NCBI GenBank assembly: GCA_050084515.1
Contig: CM114273.1
Span: 23,684,001-23,748,000 of the forward strand
Length of the DNA: 64,000 nucleotides
Source: Blasia pusilla
Taxonomy: Eukaryota > Marchantiophyta > Marchantiopsida > Blasiales
Direction of reading: 5' to 3'
Part shown: piece after piece, positions 24,065 to 35,917 of the stretch
Layout: each line of letters begins with the position of its first letter
Numbering within the stretch: the stretch's first letter is position 1
The notes under the pieces: model-generated
What the model was told of the DNA's origin: nothing
Database searches by the model: none
The model's input: the letters and a program-made list of their open reading frames with translations, nothing else
Program-made: the position numbers and the translations under genes

Positions 24065-24300
24065 AGCTTGGACGGCCAAGATCTCATCGCATATACGGCC
24101 AGTATTCTGGATACCATCGTTACCATCGCCGAGTCTGGGCACAGATACTCCTGCAGTCAGTTTCTACGTCCAGGATCTCATCGCTTCCCTGGCGCCCTGC
24201 GTACTGGCACGCCTACCCGAGCATTGGTACCGTCGCCTTGCTGGGCCTTAGATACCGTTAACTCTGGCAAGCTGGACGGCCAAGATCTCGTCGCATCTAC
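24065..24300. repeat. Short direct repeat pair
   Basis: The string GGACGGCCAAGATCTC followed by RTCGCAT occurs at about 24070 and 24272. The sequence between is GC-richer than its surroundings. No gene was recognised. Confidence 0.5.
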
Positions 24301-24531
24301 TCTTGATTCCTGCTACCATCTATATACGCATACATACGAATTTTTTTGTAACCAGACTCCATGATAGCACATGGCATATGTAATGATTAGTTTAAATTGA
24401 GGCCAGTTGTTTACGCTATTTCCTTCCTTCCTTTTTTATTTTCTTCCAAAAAATAAGCTGAATTTTTTTGTTTAAATCACCTTTCTTTGGAAAGAGTTAT
24501 TTGTTAGAATTCATTGTGAATAACGAGGTCT

Positions 24532-25650
24532 ATGGCGAGTGACGTTTTAGGTTTAGGAGGGGTAATTCGAACTGGAGCAATTGCACCGTCCACTCAGGTT
24601 TGTCCCAAGTTCAACCCCGTGGTTGAGTTCTTCGTTGAGTTGAAGGCGAACTACCAGGGGGTATGGACGGAGAAGTTGCGGAGCATCCATGACTTCCACA
24701 GGCGCCCGGGTAAGAGTTTGCGTGAGGCTTACACCCGCTTGCGTCGGTTGATCAACGTCACTCAAGGGTTGACAGAGGCTTAGGCTATCCAGTCATGGTA
24801 CGCGATGCTTGACCAGACCCTATGGACACGGGTGCGGGAGGGGGTACTTCCTAACCCCCTCCCGCACCCGTGCGCAACATGGCGGAGGAGAGCGTAGCCA
24901 CCATGGGTTCTCGGTGAGAGCAGTCACGATTTCCTGCACCACTAGTGCAACAACGTGGACTCCGAGATAGGTCGATTGTGGCACCACGAGCTCATGGAGG
25001 ATACCGGGAGGCCATGCCACAGAGACCTGCGCCTTCATATGTGGCTCAGCAGCAGCCGCCTACGATTACTTGTTGGTCATGGGGTGGAGCCCATCATCAG
25101 CGTGATTGCACTGATCAGGATCATGGACGTGTGCCTCTATATGGAGGAGAAGATGGTGCTGCACCAGGAGGTTATCAATGTGACTATTGTCAGAGGTATG
25201 GTCACATACGAGCCAAGTGTTTCAGTCGACACCCTGAGTTACGTCCGGACTGAGGGCCAAAGAGGGCACCAGAGCGAGTAGCCAGTCCGGGTGGGCCTAG
25301 AGGTCGTGCACTAGTTGGTCCTGTTGGGAGACAAGGAACTCGAGTTGCCCGACAAGGTGGTGGAGTTGCCATGGAGGAGGTAGAGTCCCACCACCTAGAC
25401 ACGTCGAGGGAGACGTTGAGCGTAAGGCTGGGATGGCTGCTCAGATACATCAGCTACAGGAGCAGATTGCCGCTATGGCATTGAGGTCACCCGATGCCGG
25501 ATCCGTGGCATCGACATTATATGGAGCATCCACACATATGGAGGATCATGGTTGGATGTGTGAGGTTACCTAGATGGAGGCCGCCATAGTTGTGACGCTT
25601 GGAGCAGCAACCGTAGAGTTGGATCCACAGTGGGGGGAATCCAAGAAATA
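24532..25650 (+). pseudogene. Gag remnant of LTR retroelement, copy A
   Basis: The frame matches the gag of the 55-58 kb element: CPKFNPVVEFF, GVWTEKLRSIHDF, RRPGKSLREAYTRLRRLIN, then LDQTLWTRVREGV. Downstream (24945-25253) lies a zinc-knuckle region with CDYCQRYGHIRAKC (C-X2-C-X4-H-X4-C) and a second, damaged knuckle, CWSWGGAHHQRDC, where one Cys is Trp. Stops and frame changes break the copy. At about 25.65 kb it runs directly into the end of an LTR, so protease, methyltransferase and pol are all deleted. Confidence 0.85.
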
Positions 25651-25670
25651 GACACATGTGAGAGCTACGG

Positions 25671-25828
25671 TGTTGTGAGAGAGATTTCACCTTATTTTAA
25701 TTGAAGATATTTTGGCACTTCTTGTCTCGTTGTTTGGATGCCATGAGTAAGCATGGGATCGTACGTGTTTGTGTGTGTGTTCGATGATAGCGATGTATGT
25801 TGTGTAGCAATGTGTATGCGTACGACAA
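25671..25828 (+). repeat. LTR 3' part, copy A
   Basis: It matches the last ~150 bp of the 28.2-kb LTR, including CTTCTTGTCTCGTTGTTTGG and GCGATGTATGTTGTGTAGC, ending near GTACGACAA. The junction with gag has no intervening sequence. Confidence 0.8.
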
Positions 25829-25856
25829 TGTGACAAGTCGTTTAGATATTAGTGAA

Positions 25857-26200
25857 TCTTTGTAGACCGAGGATTGCAAACACACTGTAAAGCAAATTGA
25901 CATTCCTATAGCTCTTGCTGATGCTCTCAAAGGAGCAGAAGATTTCAAGAAAAGGTTGGTGATGTAGGAGGAATAGTAACAAAGGTATCTGCTGAAATGG
26001 AGTACTTGAGTATGTACCTTGGTGCCTCAGAGCAAGCAAACAAGGCCCTAATAGCATTACTAAAGTCTGCTCTAAAAGGAGAAGATTCAATGTAGGTTCT
26101 ATCAATTTTATGGAGGAATTCCGAAGGTGTTGGTTCAAAAAAGCTCGAAGTTGCAAAGAATTTTCATGGAATTGAAATGTCGACATGTAATGTGTATACA
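25857..26200 (+). pseudogene. Relic of an unrecognised helical protein
   Basis: Allowing one missing base near 25965, the plus strand reads a coherent peptide including IPIALADALKGAEDFKKRL, GGIVTKVSAEMEYLSMYLG and SEQANKALIALLKSALKG. It is helical and alanine/lysine-rich. I do not recognise a family. It resembles in style the relics at 7.6 and 29.2 kb. Confidence 0.35.
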
Positions 26201-26342
26201 TTTGTGGCTATTCTCTACCACATCATGAATTGCATTACAAAGAATTAGTATTGTTTGCGTACAGCTGAGTGGTGTAAGCTTGTAATCCTCTTCGTAGTAG
26301 GCGCTGTGTGTGTAGCCGTCGAGAAGCTAGCCAGAACAATCA

Positions 26343-26680
26343 GCCGCCAAGGAGTGAGGTGTTTTGTGCTTGGTTTTAGCGGTTGTGTCCCTTTCATAAG
26401 CTCTCACCCTCTACTTAGCCGGGGGCCCTCTTGTGACCTTCTAGCTAGCGTTTAGCAGCCGGCCTGTGTTTACAGCCAAGGAGCAACCCTTCAAAGCCAG
26501 TAATTGGCAACCACTTCCCTGTAGTTAGTAGCCGCCAAGGAGTAAGGTGTCATATGCATGTATTTAGCATCCGCATCCCATTCATAAGCTCTCACCCTCT
26601 ACTTAGCCGCCAGCCCGTCTTGTGACATTCTTGCCAACGTTTAGCAACCGGCCTGTTTTTAGAACCAAGGACCAATCTGT
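26343..26680. repeat. 188-bp tandem duplication
   Basis: GCCGCCAAGGAGT occurs at 26343 and 26531, and CTCTCACCCTCTACTTAGCC at 26401 and 26589, both 188 bp apart. Shared motifs such as TTAGCMRCCGGCCTGT recur in both copies. The second copy ends at the start of the LTR fragment at 26679. Confidence 0.85.
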
Positions 26681-26824
26681 CACGTCTTTTAGGATAGATC
26701 GGCAAGATCTAGTAGAGCGCCTTTAGAGATACTCGAAGACAGCCTTAGCAGGTCAAGGATGACTTGCTCAGGCCACGTGTAACCTGAGAGACCAGGTTTC
26801 CCCTTTGTTTCAACTCATTTGGAG
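26679..26824 (+). repeat. LTR 5' part, copy B
   Basis: It starts TGTCACGTCTTTTAGGATAG, the same 5' terminus as the LTRs at 28228 and (reverse strand) 54913. After CATTTGGAG it joins gag sequence directly, so the rest of this LTR is deleted. Confidence 0.8.
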
Positions 26825-28227
26825 CAGAGGAGAGCATAGCCACCATGGGTATTAGGCAAGAGTAGTCACAATTGCCTGCACCACCAGTGTAGCAACGTGG
26901 ATTTTGCTCATGGTGCTCAAGGTATCTGCTGAAATGGTCTTTGGCACCATGAGCTCAGGGAGGATACCATGAGGCTGTGCCATAGAGACCCCCGCCTTCA
27001 TAGGCGGCTCAGCAGCACTCGCCTGCGATTATTTTTTGGGCATGTGGTGGAGCCCATCACCAGTGCGATTGCACTTGTCAGGGTCATGGACGCGTGCCTC
27101 AGGATGGAGGAGGAGATGGTGTTGCACCAAGAGGGCGTGAGGATGGGATGGCTGCTCAGATATAGCAGCTATAGCAAGAGATTTCCGCTATGGCATTGAG
27201 GTTACCCGATGTTGGAGGCGTGGCATCGATATCTTATGGAGCAGCTGGAGATATGGAGAATCCTGGCTCGATGTGAGCAAGTGTCTAGTTGGAGGCAGCC
27301 GTTGTCGTTACACGTGGAGCTACCGTAGAGTTGGATCCACAAAGAGGGGAAGCCAGGAAACATACCAAGATTCCTCAATCTTTCATGTTGTCCGAGGTGA
27401 TGAGGACCCCATCGATGGGTCCTCATTAGAGTTTCCGGGGAGTTTATGGTGTGGGTGTGGAGGCACGAAGGGCGATGGGAGAAGAAAGTGCAACGACTCC
27501 TATTGCTGATGCTCGGGAGGAGCATGTGTCGAATACGATGTTGGGGGGTAGCCATGATGGTATATCGTGCTCCTTTGTTTTCTGCTTCCGATGTTGTGAT
27601 ATTGGGAGGTACGCCCACCAAGGTTTTTCGGCTGGCCGCTACGCTATGTGAGCGTGGAGATAGTGTTCTTGTATCACGTTCAGAGGTGATTGCACAGGAG
27701 ATGATGGACCTATCCTTGGAGCCGATGCTCTGGCCGTCCACCTCAGATTCATGGCAGGTTATGGCTGCTAGGATGGTGGAGATGCCCGTTATAGAGCATG
27801 CCATGGTTGCTCCAAGTGTTGTATTGCTGGATAACCGGGGAGAGATCTTCCAATTGGTGAGTCCAGGAGGTAGATTGTATTGTGTGCGCAACATGTCTTA
27901 GATTCAGGAGCGCAACCCTTGATGTTGGGGAAAGCTGCATTTACAGGGTCGGGCCTGGTGAGGGCCTTTGGGGAGCGTTGTCCATTCAGATTACATACAT
28001 CCTTGGGTGGAGCGAGTACCACACAGTTTATCACTTGACAAGAGATCGTGGTGAGGATTTGCCCAAGATATCCTACAGTTGAGTCCGTGGTGCGAGCCAA
28101 GGTGATAATGATCGATACTGTCCTACGACGTCTTGGTTGGTGGAGTAGTGTTGTACCCGATGGGTTTTTCCTAGATTATTGGGAGGAGTCAACATTCTAT
28201 AGACCAGGATGGCAATTCCGTGATGGA
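26825..28227 (+). pseudogene. Gag-protease remnant of LTR retroelement, copy B
   Basis: The order is the gag tail (26.83-27.3 kb), then a spacer, then the protease region (27446 onward) with MVYRAPLFSASDVVILGG, TKVFRLAATLCERGDSV and VVLLDNRGEIFQLV, all with counterparts in the 55-56 kb copy. The end reads MGFFLDYWEESTFYRPGW and stops at the start of the LTR (28228). The methyltransferase and pol are therefore missing. Numerous stops are present and the copy is dead. Confidence 0.8.
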
Positions 28228-28862
28228 TGTTACATCCTTTAGGATAGATCGGTGAGATCTAGTAGAGCGTCTTTAAGAGTAGTGGAGGACAGGCCTAGGA
28301 GGTCAAGGATGACCTGCTAAGGTCCCGGGAAACCTGAGAGAGCACGTTTTCCCTTCGTTTTGGCTCATTTGGAGTCATATTGAGGAACTTGCTATTTTAG
28401 GTAAGTACCATTTTTAGTATATGATCGACTTTCTATTTTTGGTAAGTGGCCCTTGATCTCCTACATCAGGTCAAGAGCCAAGGAGGTGACTTAGAAGAAT
28501 AGGTTACCATGGAGAGAGCTTGGGAGAGGGGACGGGTATATATCCCAAGGAGAGAGAGCTTGAGAGCTCATTCTCTCTTTGTTGAACCTCTTGGCATGAG
28601 GCGGCGGAGCTATGGTCCCTTGCCTTGTGAGTGTAACCCAAGCCTCTAATTAGGAGAGTGGGTTTGGTTTGACATGAGAGAGAGTGCACACATTTTAGAG
28701 GTATGGTGTGAGATTGTGTAGAGAGAGATTGGATCTTACTTTATTGGAGATATTTTGGTACTTCTTGTCTCGTTGTTTGGATGCCATGAGTTAGCATAGG
28801 ATCGTGCGTGTTTGTGTGTGTGTTCGATGACAGCGATGTATATTGTGTAGCGATGTGTATGC
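28228..28862 (+). repeat. Near-complete LTR, copy B
   Basis: It starts TGTTACATCCTTTAGGATAG and runs for about 635 bp to GCGATGTGTATGC, where the usual terminal GCGCACGACAACA is lost. A TATA-like box (GGTATATATCCC, about 28535-28546) precedes an A/G-rich stretch, as expected for an LTR promoter. This is the best reference copy of the LTR family in the window. Confidence 0.8.
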
Positions 28863-28865
28863 CAA

Positions 28866-30500
28866 ACATATGCCACAACTTACAAAATCCACTTTGTCCA
28901 TTTTGTATCCATGACAACCATATGAAGAATGATTCTTTCCTACCCTCTGGTGGTTTTTTTCTCCTACATACCCTCTTATCACTACTTCTCTTACATCTAA
29001 CAAAGGAGATGCCATTATGCCATAACTATAGTCCTAATGCTACCAGCAGCATGTGAAATCAAAGGAGACATTAATATTGTAGCATTTGATCAATTTTCAC
29101 AATCAGAAATACTTGTCTACTAGAGTTTTAGATCAGGGGAGATAAAGAGGCTGAAAAGAGACCATGCAGGAAACTATAGAGGAGTATGGCAGTGCAGAAA
29201 GAGATGCGATCGCTTTCTGAGCATATGGGCCATCTCATAGAAAATTTGAAGTATGAACCTGAAGTAGTAAGATCACACATCGGCTTTAGAAACATCGTGT
29301 GTACCACGGAATTACTGACAACAAGGGAATTAACCATGTTGCAGAGCTTCGCATCAAAGAATTGAAACACATTCAGTGCAAATGTCAAGAGATTTTGAGC
29401 ATTGAAACAACCAAAGCTCAAGGGTCATCTAATTGGAGTTACTTTTTACCTTGGGGAAGCTTTAGAGGATATCCCATGTGACATATAACCACGAGACGAT
29501 CTGTGGCAGGATAGATGAAATTGGAGATTGCCTAATACTTGTGAAAAAAAACCCTTGATACTCTAGAAAGGTAACGTGAGCTAGAGAAAAAAAGATTATA
29601 TTTACAAGACTCATAGCAGCAAATCACCACAAAATGGGGAATCAAAAAATTATGATTTGCTCTTCTAAAGCGGCCTTAAGGACCAAAGGACCTGTAGGTT
29701 TTCTACTTCATTTTTCCATCGCCCCAACTAATGAGGGTATTAACTCACCGATGATATTGTTGAAGATCTTTCAAGTCAATGATGTACGAATAAGTGTTCA
29801 TATACACAACTAGACAGTGCTCATCAGTTCAAAAGAGATTTGAAGATCTACCAACTGACATAACACCTCTGATTGCCCAATTCTATGATTACCACTTGGC
29901 TCAAAACCAGGCACTGCCTTTAGCAGTAAGAATCTCATATGCAGGAGCTCTCTCCCAATATGCCTACTAAACCAATGCTAGTACTTCCCTAATTCTTACA
30001 CTCGATAAGTCATCTCAAAGGGTTGGAGGACTCCTACAATCAATGGGGTCATGTATCAAGCTTAAACCTTCCTTAGTGGACAACTATTGAGGAAGGACGA
30101 GAGGAAAGAGACACCCATCACTTGTCTTCCATTTGGGACTCCTTCCACATACAAACATAGTGGAATCAAAATAAATGTGCAGGATGGCAGAGAATTTTCG
30201 TAAAATGACAGCAGACCTCGAAGAAAGCAACAATCTGGAAAATTTGCAAAGGCTACTCAACTGCAGTGTACATTGCTTTGGGTCCTTTTTTCATAGCATC
30301 AACAACAAGGTACAATATATGAACCCTGCAGAGATAGCAAAAAGAATTAGAAGCGCTGGTTTCCAACTTATTCCTTCTTTCATCACCTCGATGAACGAAG
30401 GAATACGGTGGAAATTGGCACGTTCACCCCCATTCATCCAATCTCGGAAGATTTCTTTACATCTCCAAGCAGGGAAGTAATTTGTACGCTTTTTGTACGT
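28866..30500 (+). pseudogene. Scattered relic coding fragments, unassigned
   Basis: Broken plus-strand frames read as plausible protein: HMGHLIENLKYEPEVVRSHI (about 29.22-29.28 kb) and MAENFRKMTADLEESNNLEN (about 30.18 kb). Both are helical and charged. No domain was recognised and many stops intervene. Mobile-element or captured-gene origin is equally possible. Confidence 0.3.
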
Positions 30501-30913
30501 TTGCGCAAGGACTTGTACAAGACTACCTATTGGAGTATTTGGTTGATTTACAAATCTATCTACTAATACCATCGATAACCACTTGGCCTTATGGGGAGAA
30601 CCCCCCTATATATGAATGTAACCCGAACATGTGTGCTTCAAATTACACACAGTTATCTCACAAAGGCTCGAATTCTTGTGTCGTTGACAACGGATCCTCC
30701 ATGGGCAAATATGATCTTTAGAAGGTACACCCTTCCCCTTCAATGTAGTTGTATACCTGGCAAACTAACCACATGTCCCATTCCTCGCTATAGGAAACTC
30801 TGCTTCTATCATGTAATGTCTCGCCATGCTTTCTCCTTTTGTCCATGAGTACGTCCGAGGTCACGGTTGAATCAGTGAAAGAATTCTTAAATAAAGGCTC
30901 GTTAAGCCTCTTA

Positions 30914-31590
30914 CTATGTTATGGGCCCATGGGATTTCCATTCCACAAGAGCGGGGCAATATCTGTGGGTCTTGAAAATCTTTCTTTCTCCAAAAGTATA
31001 AGCAATGGGAAAATCCAAAGAGTATTGGCGGAAACTATTCTCCCTTTCTCTTCTGCAAGATGTAGACAACCCTAAAATAGTCATCGTCACATCCTCCGTG
31101 ACTTGTACACTGTGATTATCCGCCGTTGGTTCTATCACTTTCTCACTATTTGAAACACTTCCAATAGCCGCCTTTCGTGCACTGGGATTTGTCGTAGCTG
31201 CTGCACTGAAATTAGCCGCACTCTTGCTTTCACGACCCTTATCAGCGATTCCTCCGCTGTTTGACATATTGAAAATACCATGTAATCTACCGGTTATATT
31301 GGCTAAAGGTGAAGGGCGTACAACACCGGTTCCCTTGCTTGGAGGATCATCATGGAAGTCTCCATCTTTTGTTGTCTTTAAATTGCTACTAGGCTTCTCC
31401 TCATGTATGTTCGCCAGACCCTTCTCTCTGATCTTCGCGCCAAATCTGGATATACGAAGTCTATACGATGTTTTGGTCCGCGCGTAATGTTTCGCTCTAT
31501 AGTTTAAGGCGCACCAACAATCAAGAGCAAACTCAAATTCTTCAAAGTTCCGAAACACTTGCTTCAATTTTATCCGCTCTGCATGCCTTC
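30914..31590 (-). CDS. Candidate exon of an unrecognised gene
   Basis: A minus-strand frame of about 225 codons opens right after an acceptor-like TTTGCAG (near 31590). Its first 60 residues are basic and well mixed, including KQVFRNFEEFEFALDCWCAL and YARTKTSYRLRISRFGAKI. The rest is Ser/Asn/Ala-rich and disordered-looking. No ATG start fits, so earlier exons would lie to the right; a frame at 32663-33046 is a weak candidate. I do not recognise the family. Confidence 0.3.
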
Positions 31591-31689
31591 TAACTGCAAA
31601 TGACAACCTCGATGTTGTTAATCGCTAATACTTTCCATGTGACTAATGAGGATGCCACGGAATACATCAAGTAAATGCAATCTACAAAA

Positions 31690-31960
31690 TCTCTTCCATG
31701 GCGGCTATTCTGACTATATATAACTTTTCTCTAGGATTCATCCTCCTCGACGGCTATTACGACTCCATCCTCATCATGGTTTACTAGTTGTCATGGCGGC
31801 TATTCAAGCTATTCTTTGATGTAGGCATGGTGTCTATTGCGACTACAGTCATGATTGCTATTTTGACTCTTTTGGTGCCTACTTTGTATGTGGTTCAAGT
31901 GCTATAAGTCATATGTCAGCCATGGCGACTGTTTTGACAGCACGAGCATCCGCGGCTATT
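31690..31960. repeat. Irregular short repeats of ATGGCGGCTATT type
   Basis: Variants of CATGGCGGCTATTCTGACT recur about six times between 31.69 and 31.96 kb, spaced irregularly at 30-70 bp. No gene was recognised in this stretch or in the flank up to 33.6 kb, apart from weak frames. Confidence 0.5.
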
Positions 31961-33692
31961 TTACTCCAACCGCAACGCGAGCAGGGGTTTATCTTCTTCT
32001 TCCAAACTGAAACCTTCCACATTGGGATCACATGTAGATGTGGATGCTCTCCACAACTCGAAAGCCGCCTGGACTCTGTTGATAATGGCCTTCATTCATA
32101 AGACCCGCACTTCTCCTCTTGGTGATTTCTAATTTTGTCATCCACAAGAAAATGATGTCTACTCAGGTCTGGACATTCGTCAGCCGTAGATGGGACAGGG
32201 TGTGTGGCACGCTCAGTACCATCCATTTGGTTGTTGTATTTGTGAACGGTAACACTACACAAGCAGGTGCCAGAGTGTAAGGCTTTGCCCGATCTTCAGG
32301 CCCCCATGGAAAGCACATGATGAGTTGGCATAGCATGCCAAATGCAAACCGAGAAATCGCCCTAACTACCGATTGTTCTTGTATGATAATATTGTAGTCT
32401 ACAATAGCGACGTACAAGAACTTTGCGAGCAACTGGCTAGAGATCCGACGTGGCACTTCCAAGCAAACAACTTTGCAAAAGGGCCACTTACGAAACAAAA
32501 CATGGGGAGGGGGCCACTTAAGCAAATTCATGCATTTTTCAACTAATTGCAACGAACCCTTGAAGCCTCTAAGGAGAGGAAGAGTTCATACCTTCCGCTT
32601 TAAAGAATAACTCACCGCTTTCCCTCTCCTTCTCCAAGTTCGCTCGGGAACGCACTCCGGCGTCACGAAAACTTTGGAATTGCCAGGCGAATATGTGAAT
32701 GAAAGAATTCAAAGTAACTAACAACCGCTCCTGCGCTGTTGCACATTTCTAGGTCCAACGAGCCATGAGAAACTTCCTTCGGCACAGCGCAATCCTCGAG
32801 CACCGGTCTTGACAATCTAGGATTAGTATGCATGTAGAAAGTCAGGACAATATATTGGGGAAACGAAGCGAAATCCTCAAGCAGAAGAGCGAAAAGCAAA
32901 TGTCGAACACTGCCCCCGACGGTCAGGAAATGAGATAGCAGTTGAGAACCCGAAGGATACGTTGAAAGCACTCGGTAAACAGCACGCACACGCCGGCTCA
33001 CATGTGCGGATCGCAGGGGCCGATATCCACAACCTATGGTTCTCAACCCCGAGTGGTCGATGATTCCAAGTTTACAGGGCAGGGATGCAGAAAATTGTTT
33101 TCCTACGATTCTGTCAATCCCAAAAGTGTTCTGTCACCCCACATCCCACAGCTTCCCCGCATCTTTGCACTGTGATGACGCGCCTCTCTGTTTGTCGCGA
33201 TTCTTTCGTCGGGAGCGTAATAATAGCATCCTTAGAAGTAGGTCACCTAGCATTTAGGGTAGGGTTTGAATAGAGTACCGCTCCTACGACTCTACTCGTG
33301 TGTACGCTTCGTGCGTATGGGGTAGATGAATTATAGACGTCAGGGCCGGGGAATGGCAGTGAGATGGAGATCCTCCTTATCTCGTCCTTTCTTGCGAAGG
33401 GCTTGAGGTGGAGCGATTGTGTCTGGTTTACACCTGTGAGGTAAAAAAGAGTGCTCAGAGGAGGGCTTCCGGTGTAGAGGATTCTTCGCCCCGCGATGTA
33501 AGCGCTGGGGAATTACTGATTCGCTTTGTTAGAAATGAATTTCCTGACCTGCTTTTGGCTCTGACGGTGGACGCGCTTGCCCGAGGAGCGGCAGGTTGAC
33601 GCAACGCGAATTTGTACTGGTTGATTTCCCTCTTCTCACTCGGACTAAACGATGGCAAGGTAGCGGATATCGGTGAACAAGTAGTATCAGAT

Positions 33693-35129
33693 ATGGCGAA
33701 TCAATCGAAGGGTGACAGTGATTATAGTCTTCTGGTGCTTGGTTCTGATTTGGTTGTGGATGCCTCGTCATTCTGCGTGAAAACTGACCAGCCGAGAGAA
33801 GAAAACTCGTCGTTTCGATTCACTGAGGACGACTTCAGCGATTTGGAGCAGCTGCAATTTGTGGGGTTTGCAGGTGTTGATCGGAAAGGAAGGCGTATTG
33901 TGAGAATTGTTGGGAAGTATCTACCATGTAAGACCGCCGAGAATTCTTTGCACAAGGAAGTCGTCGATTTCTTTGTTTCTCCGTCATTCCTTTGTTTCCA
34001 CATCTAGGATTTCCTTGTCCAAGAATCACCAGTCACCAGTCTTTCCTTGGAGAATAAATTTAACAATTACCGGGAAATTGCCAGTTAGTTCGATTTATTA
34101 GGAGAGTCACTAGACGATCTCGGCCTGTTTGGAAGCTATGGAGTCCTGTAGATTATCAGAAGCCCTAAATGCGTAGTTCCTGGTGGACTCAGAAAAATGT
34201 GTCCGTCTGCAGCAACGGTTATTGATCGTGAAAGGCTCAAGGTTTATGTCGAAAGGAAGCTGGTGGATGGGTTAGGAGACGCGAGTTTCATCATAGTGTA
34301 TTTCAACTCCAGAGTGGATCGGGGAGAAAACTCCCCAGGGATGCTGACCTTAAGGCAAATATACGAGAATCTGCCACAAGAATTGAGAAAGCAGCTCGGG
34401 GCAATTTATGTGGTGCATCCAGGATTCCGATCAAGGGTTTTGCTTGCTACAGTAGGGAGGTTTTTCCTGAGTGAAGGGTAAGATTGTGTTTGCATGGTTC
34501 ATTTGCTCCCGCTGCCTGAACAACTGAATAATCCCAATGCCAATCCCTACGATTACACTTAGAGAGGGTTTTGCAACTTTTTCATTGCGCATTTCTAACA
34601 TGATGCTACGATCAGATAGGCTACTTTTCTTATGTGTTGTGGGGCATATCTTCGGAGGTTGTGGAGTGTATCTTCAGAGATTCAGTAAGAGAAGTAGTTT
34701 GAAGTGTACAGATTGTGGTTTCACTTCTCGTCTTAATCCACGTAGAATAAAGCATCCATGTGTTCAATTTAATTCTTGATTAGAGCTAGTGTTGAACCTT
34801 CTCGCCTCACGTCTGAACCGTGTAGATCTGGTGAATGATTTTGATACAGCTCTAGAGGATTCCTCGCACACTGGTGGTGGCTAGTTGGTCATTGCCAGTC
34901 CTAAGCCGTTTCAGCATGTTGTGGTCTCAGGTTTTACTCAAAGGTCGAGTACATCAGCCGGGTAGAATTTCTGTGGGATTACCTGAAAAAGGGCCAAGTT
35001 GAAGTACCGGAGTTTGTACATGAGCACGACGCAGAGCTTGAGTATAGACCTTTAATGGACTATGGATTGGAACTGGACCCTCAGTCGCGTATACATGGTT
35101 CGGGAATGGGCAGACTAAGTTATTATTGA
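33693..35129 (+). CDS. Divergent CRAL-TRIO (Sec14/GDAP2/BCH-like) protein
   Basis: Three exons, 33693-33927, 34213-34477 and 34931-35129, join in phase with GT-AG borders and encode 232 residues. Residues about 50-205 form a divergent CRAL-TRIO fold: FAGVDRKGRRIVRIVGKYLP, then IIVYFNSRVDRGENSPGM, IYENLPQELRKQLGAIYVVH, FRSRVLLATVGRFFL and YISRVEFLWDYLKKG. The C-terminus has VPEFVHEHD and RPLMDYGLE. These strings match a plant family annotated as Sec14 cytosolic factor-like, thought to bind lipids. The N-terminal 45 residues are acidic and unconserved. The start ATG was chosen as the first Met leading into family-like sequence, and an in-frame Met 27 codons upstream is possible. The ligand is unknown. 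Confidence 0.9.
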
Positions 35130-35917
35130 AGGACGAGTTGAGTTGAGCTTCAGCAGTAGCTCTGGAGCAGTGACGTGTAGGTGGGATTCTGTTACACCGA
35201 TTTGCAGTAGGCTGGACAGTCGTGACAGGGCTCGATAAGCGACATAGCTTCCAACGTTCGCGTTGCTTCTGTATCTTTGTTTAGGACTTGAATCCAGCCT
35301 TTGTACATTGAAACAGAGTGGAGATGTGAAAGTAATATTGTCATCCACAAAAATGCTTCATCCAATTTTAGGTGTGGAGTCATGGGTGGAGTGTCACACC
35401 GATGATAACATCATGCGAGGATTCAACCTCACTTCGGTCACTATTCACGCTGCTTTTGATGACCAGTTCACCTCCACGGTTTGCTTACAGGAGATATAGA
35501 AGGTGCAGTTCCGGATTCTCATCAGTACTTTACACCCTCACTTCAGGCTTGAAAACCTTTATTCTACTTGTGGCTCTACATAGGCATGGACCCCTCTTTA
35601 AGATTGGAAGAGTAGAGGTTTTGGATTCACATGTGAATTAGATGACAATTCTATTCTACTGGTCCTGCTGAGTGTTTCAATAACGTGCCACATGACTATC
35701 CGTCTGCTAAATAAACAGATATCCGGTGATTTGTTCCTTTAAGGAATTTGATCGTTTTGTACATGAGCTTTTCTCTACTTTAAGAGACAAAATCTGGACA
35801 ACAAGAGTACACAGAACCATGCATGAAAGTGTACCCGGCAAGTATCTGGGAGACCTTCTAGGGTGTAATTCAATGCTGTGTCCCTCATAAGAAACTGTGT
35901 AAAATTACCTCCAAAAT
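35130..35917. other. 3' untranslated/intergenic sequence between convergent genes
   Basis: The 788-bp gap between two stop codons faces both genes tail to tail and probably holds both 3' untranslated regions. No further gene is evident. Confidence 0.6.
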
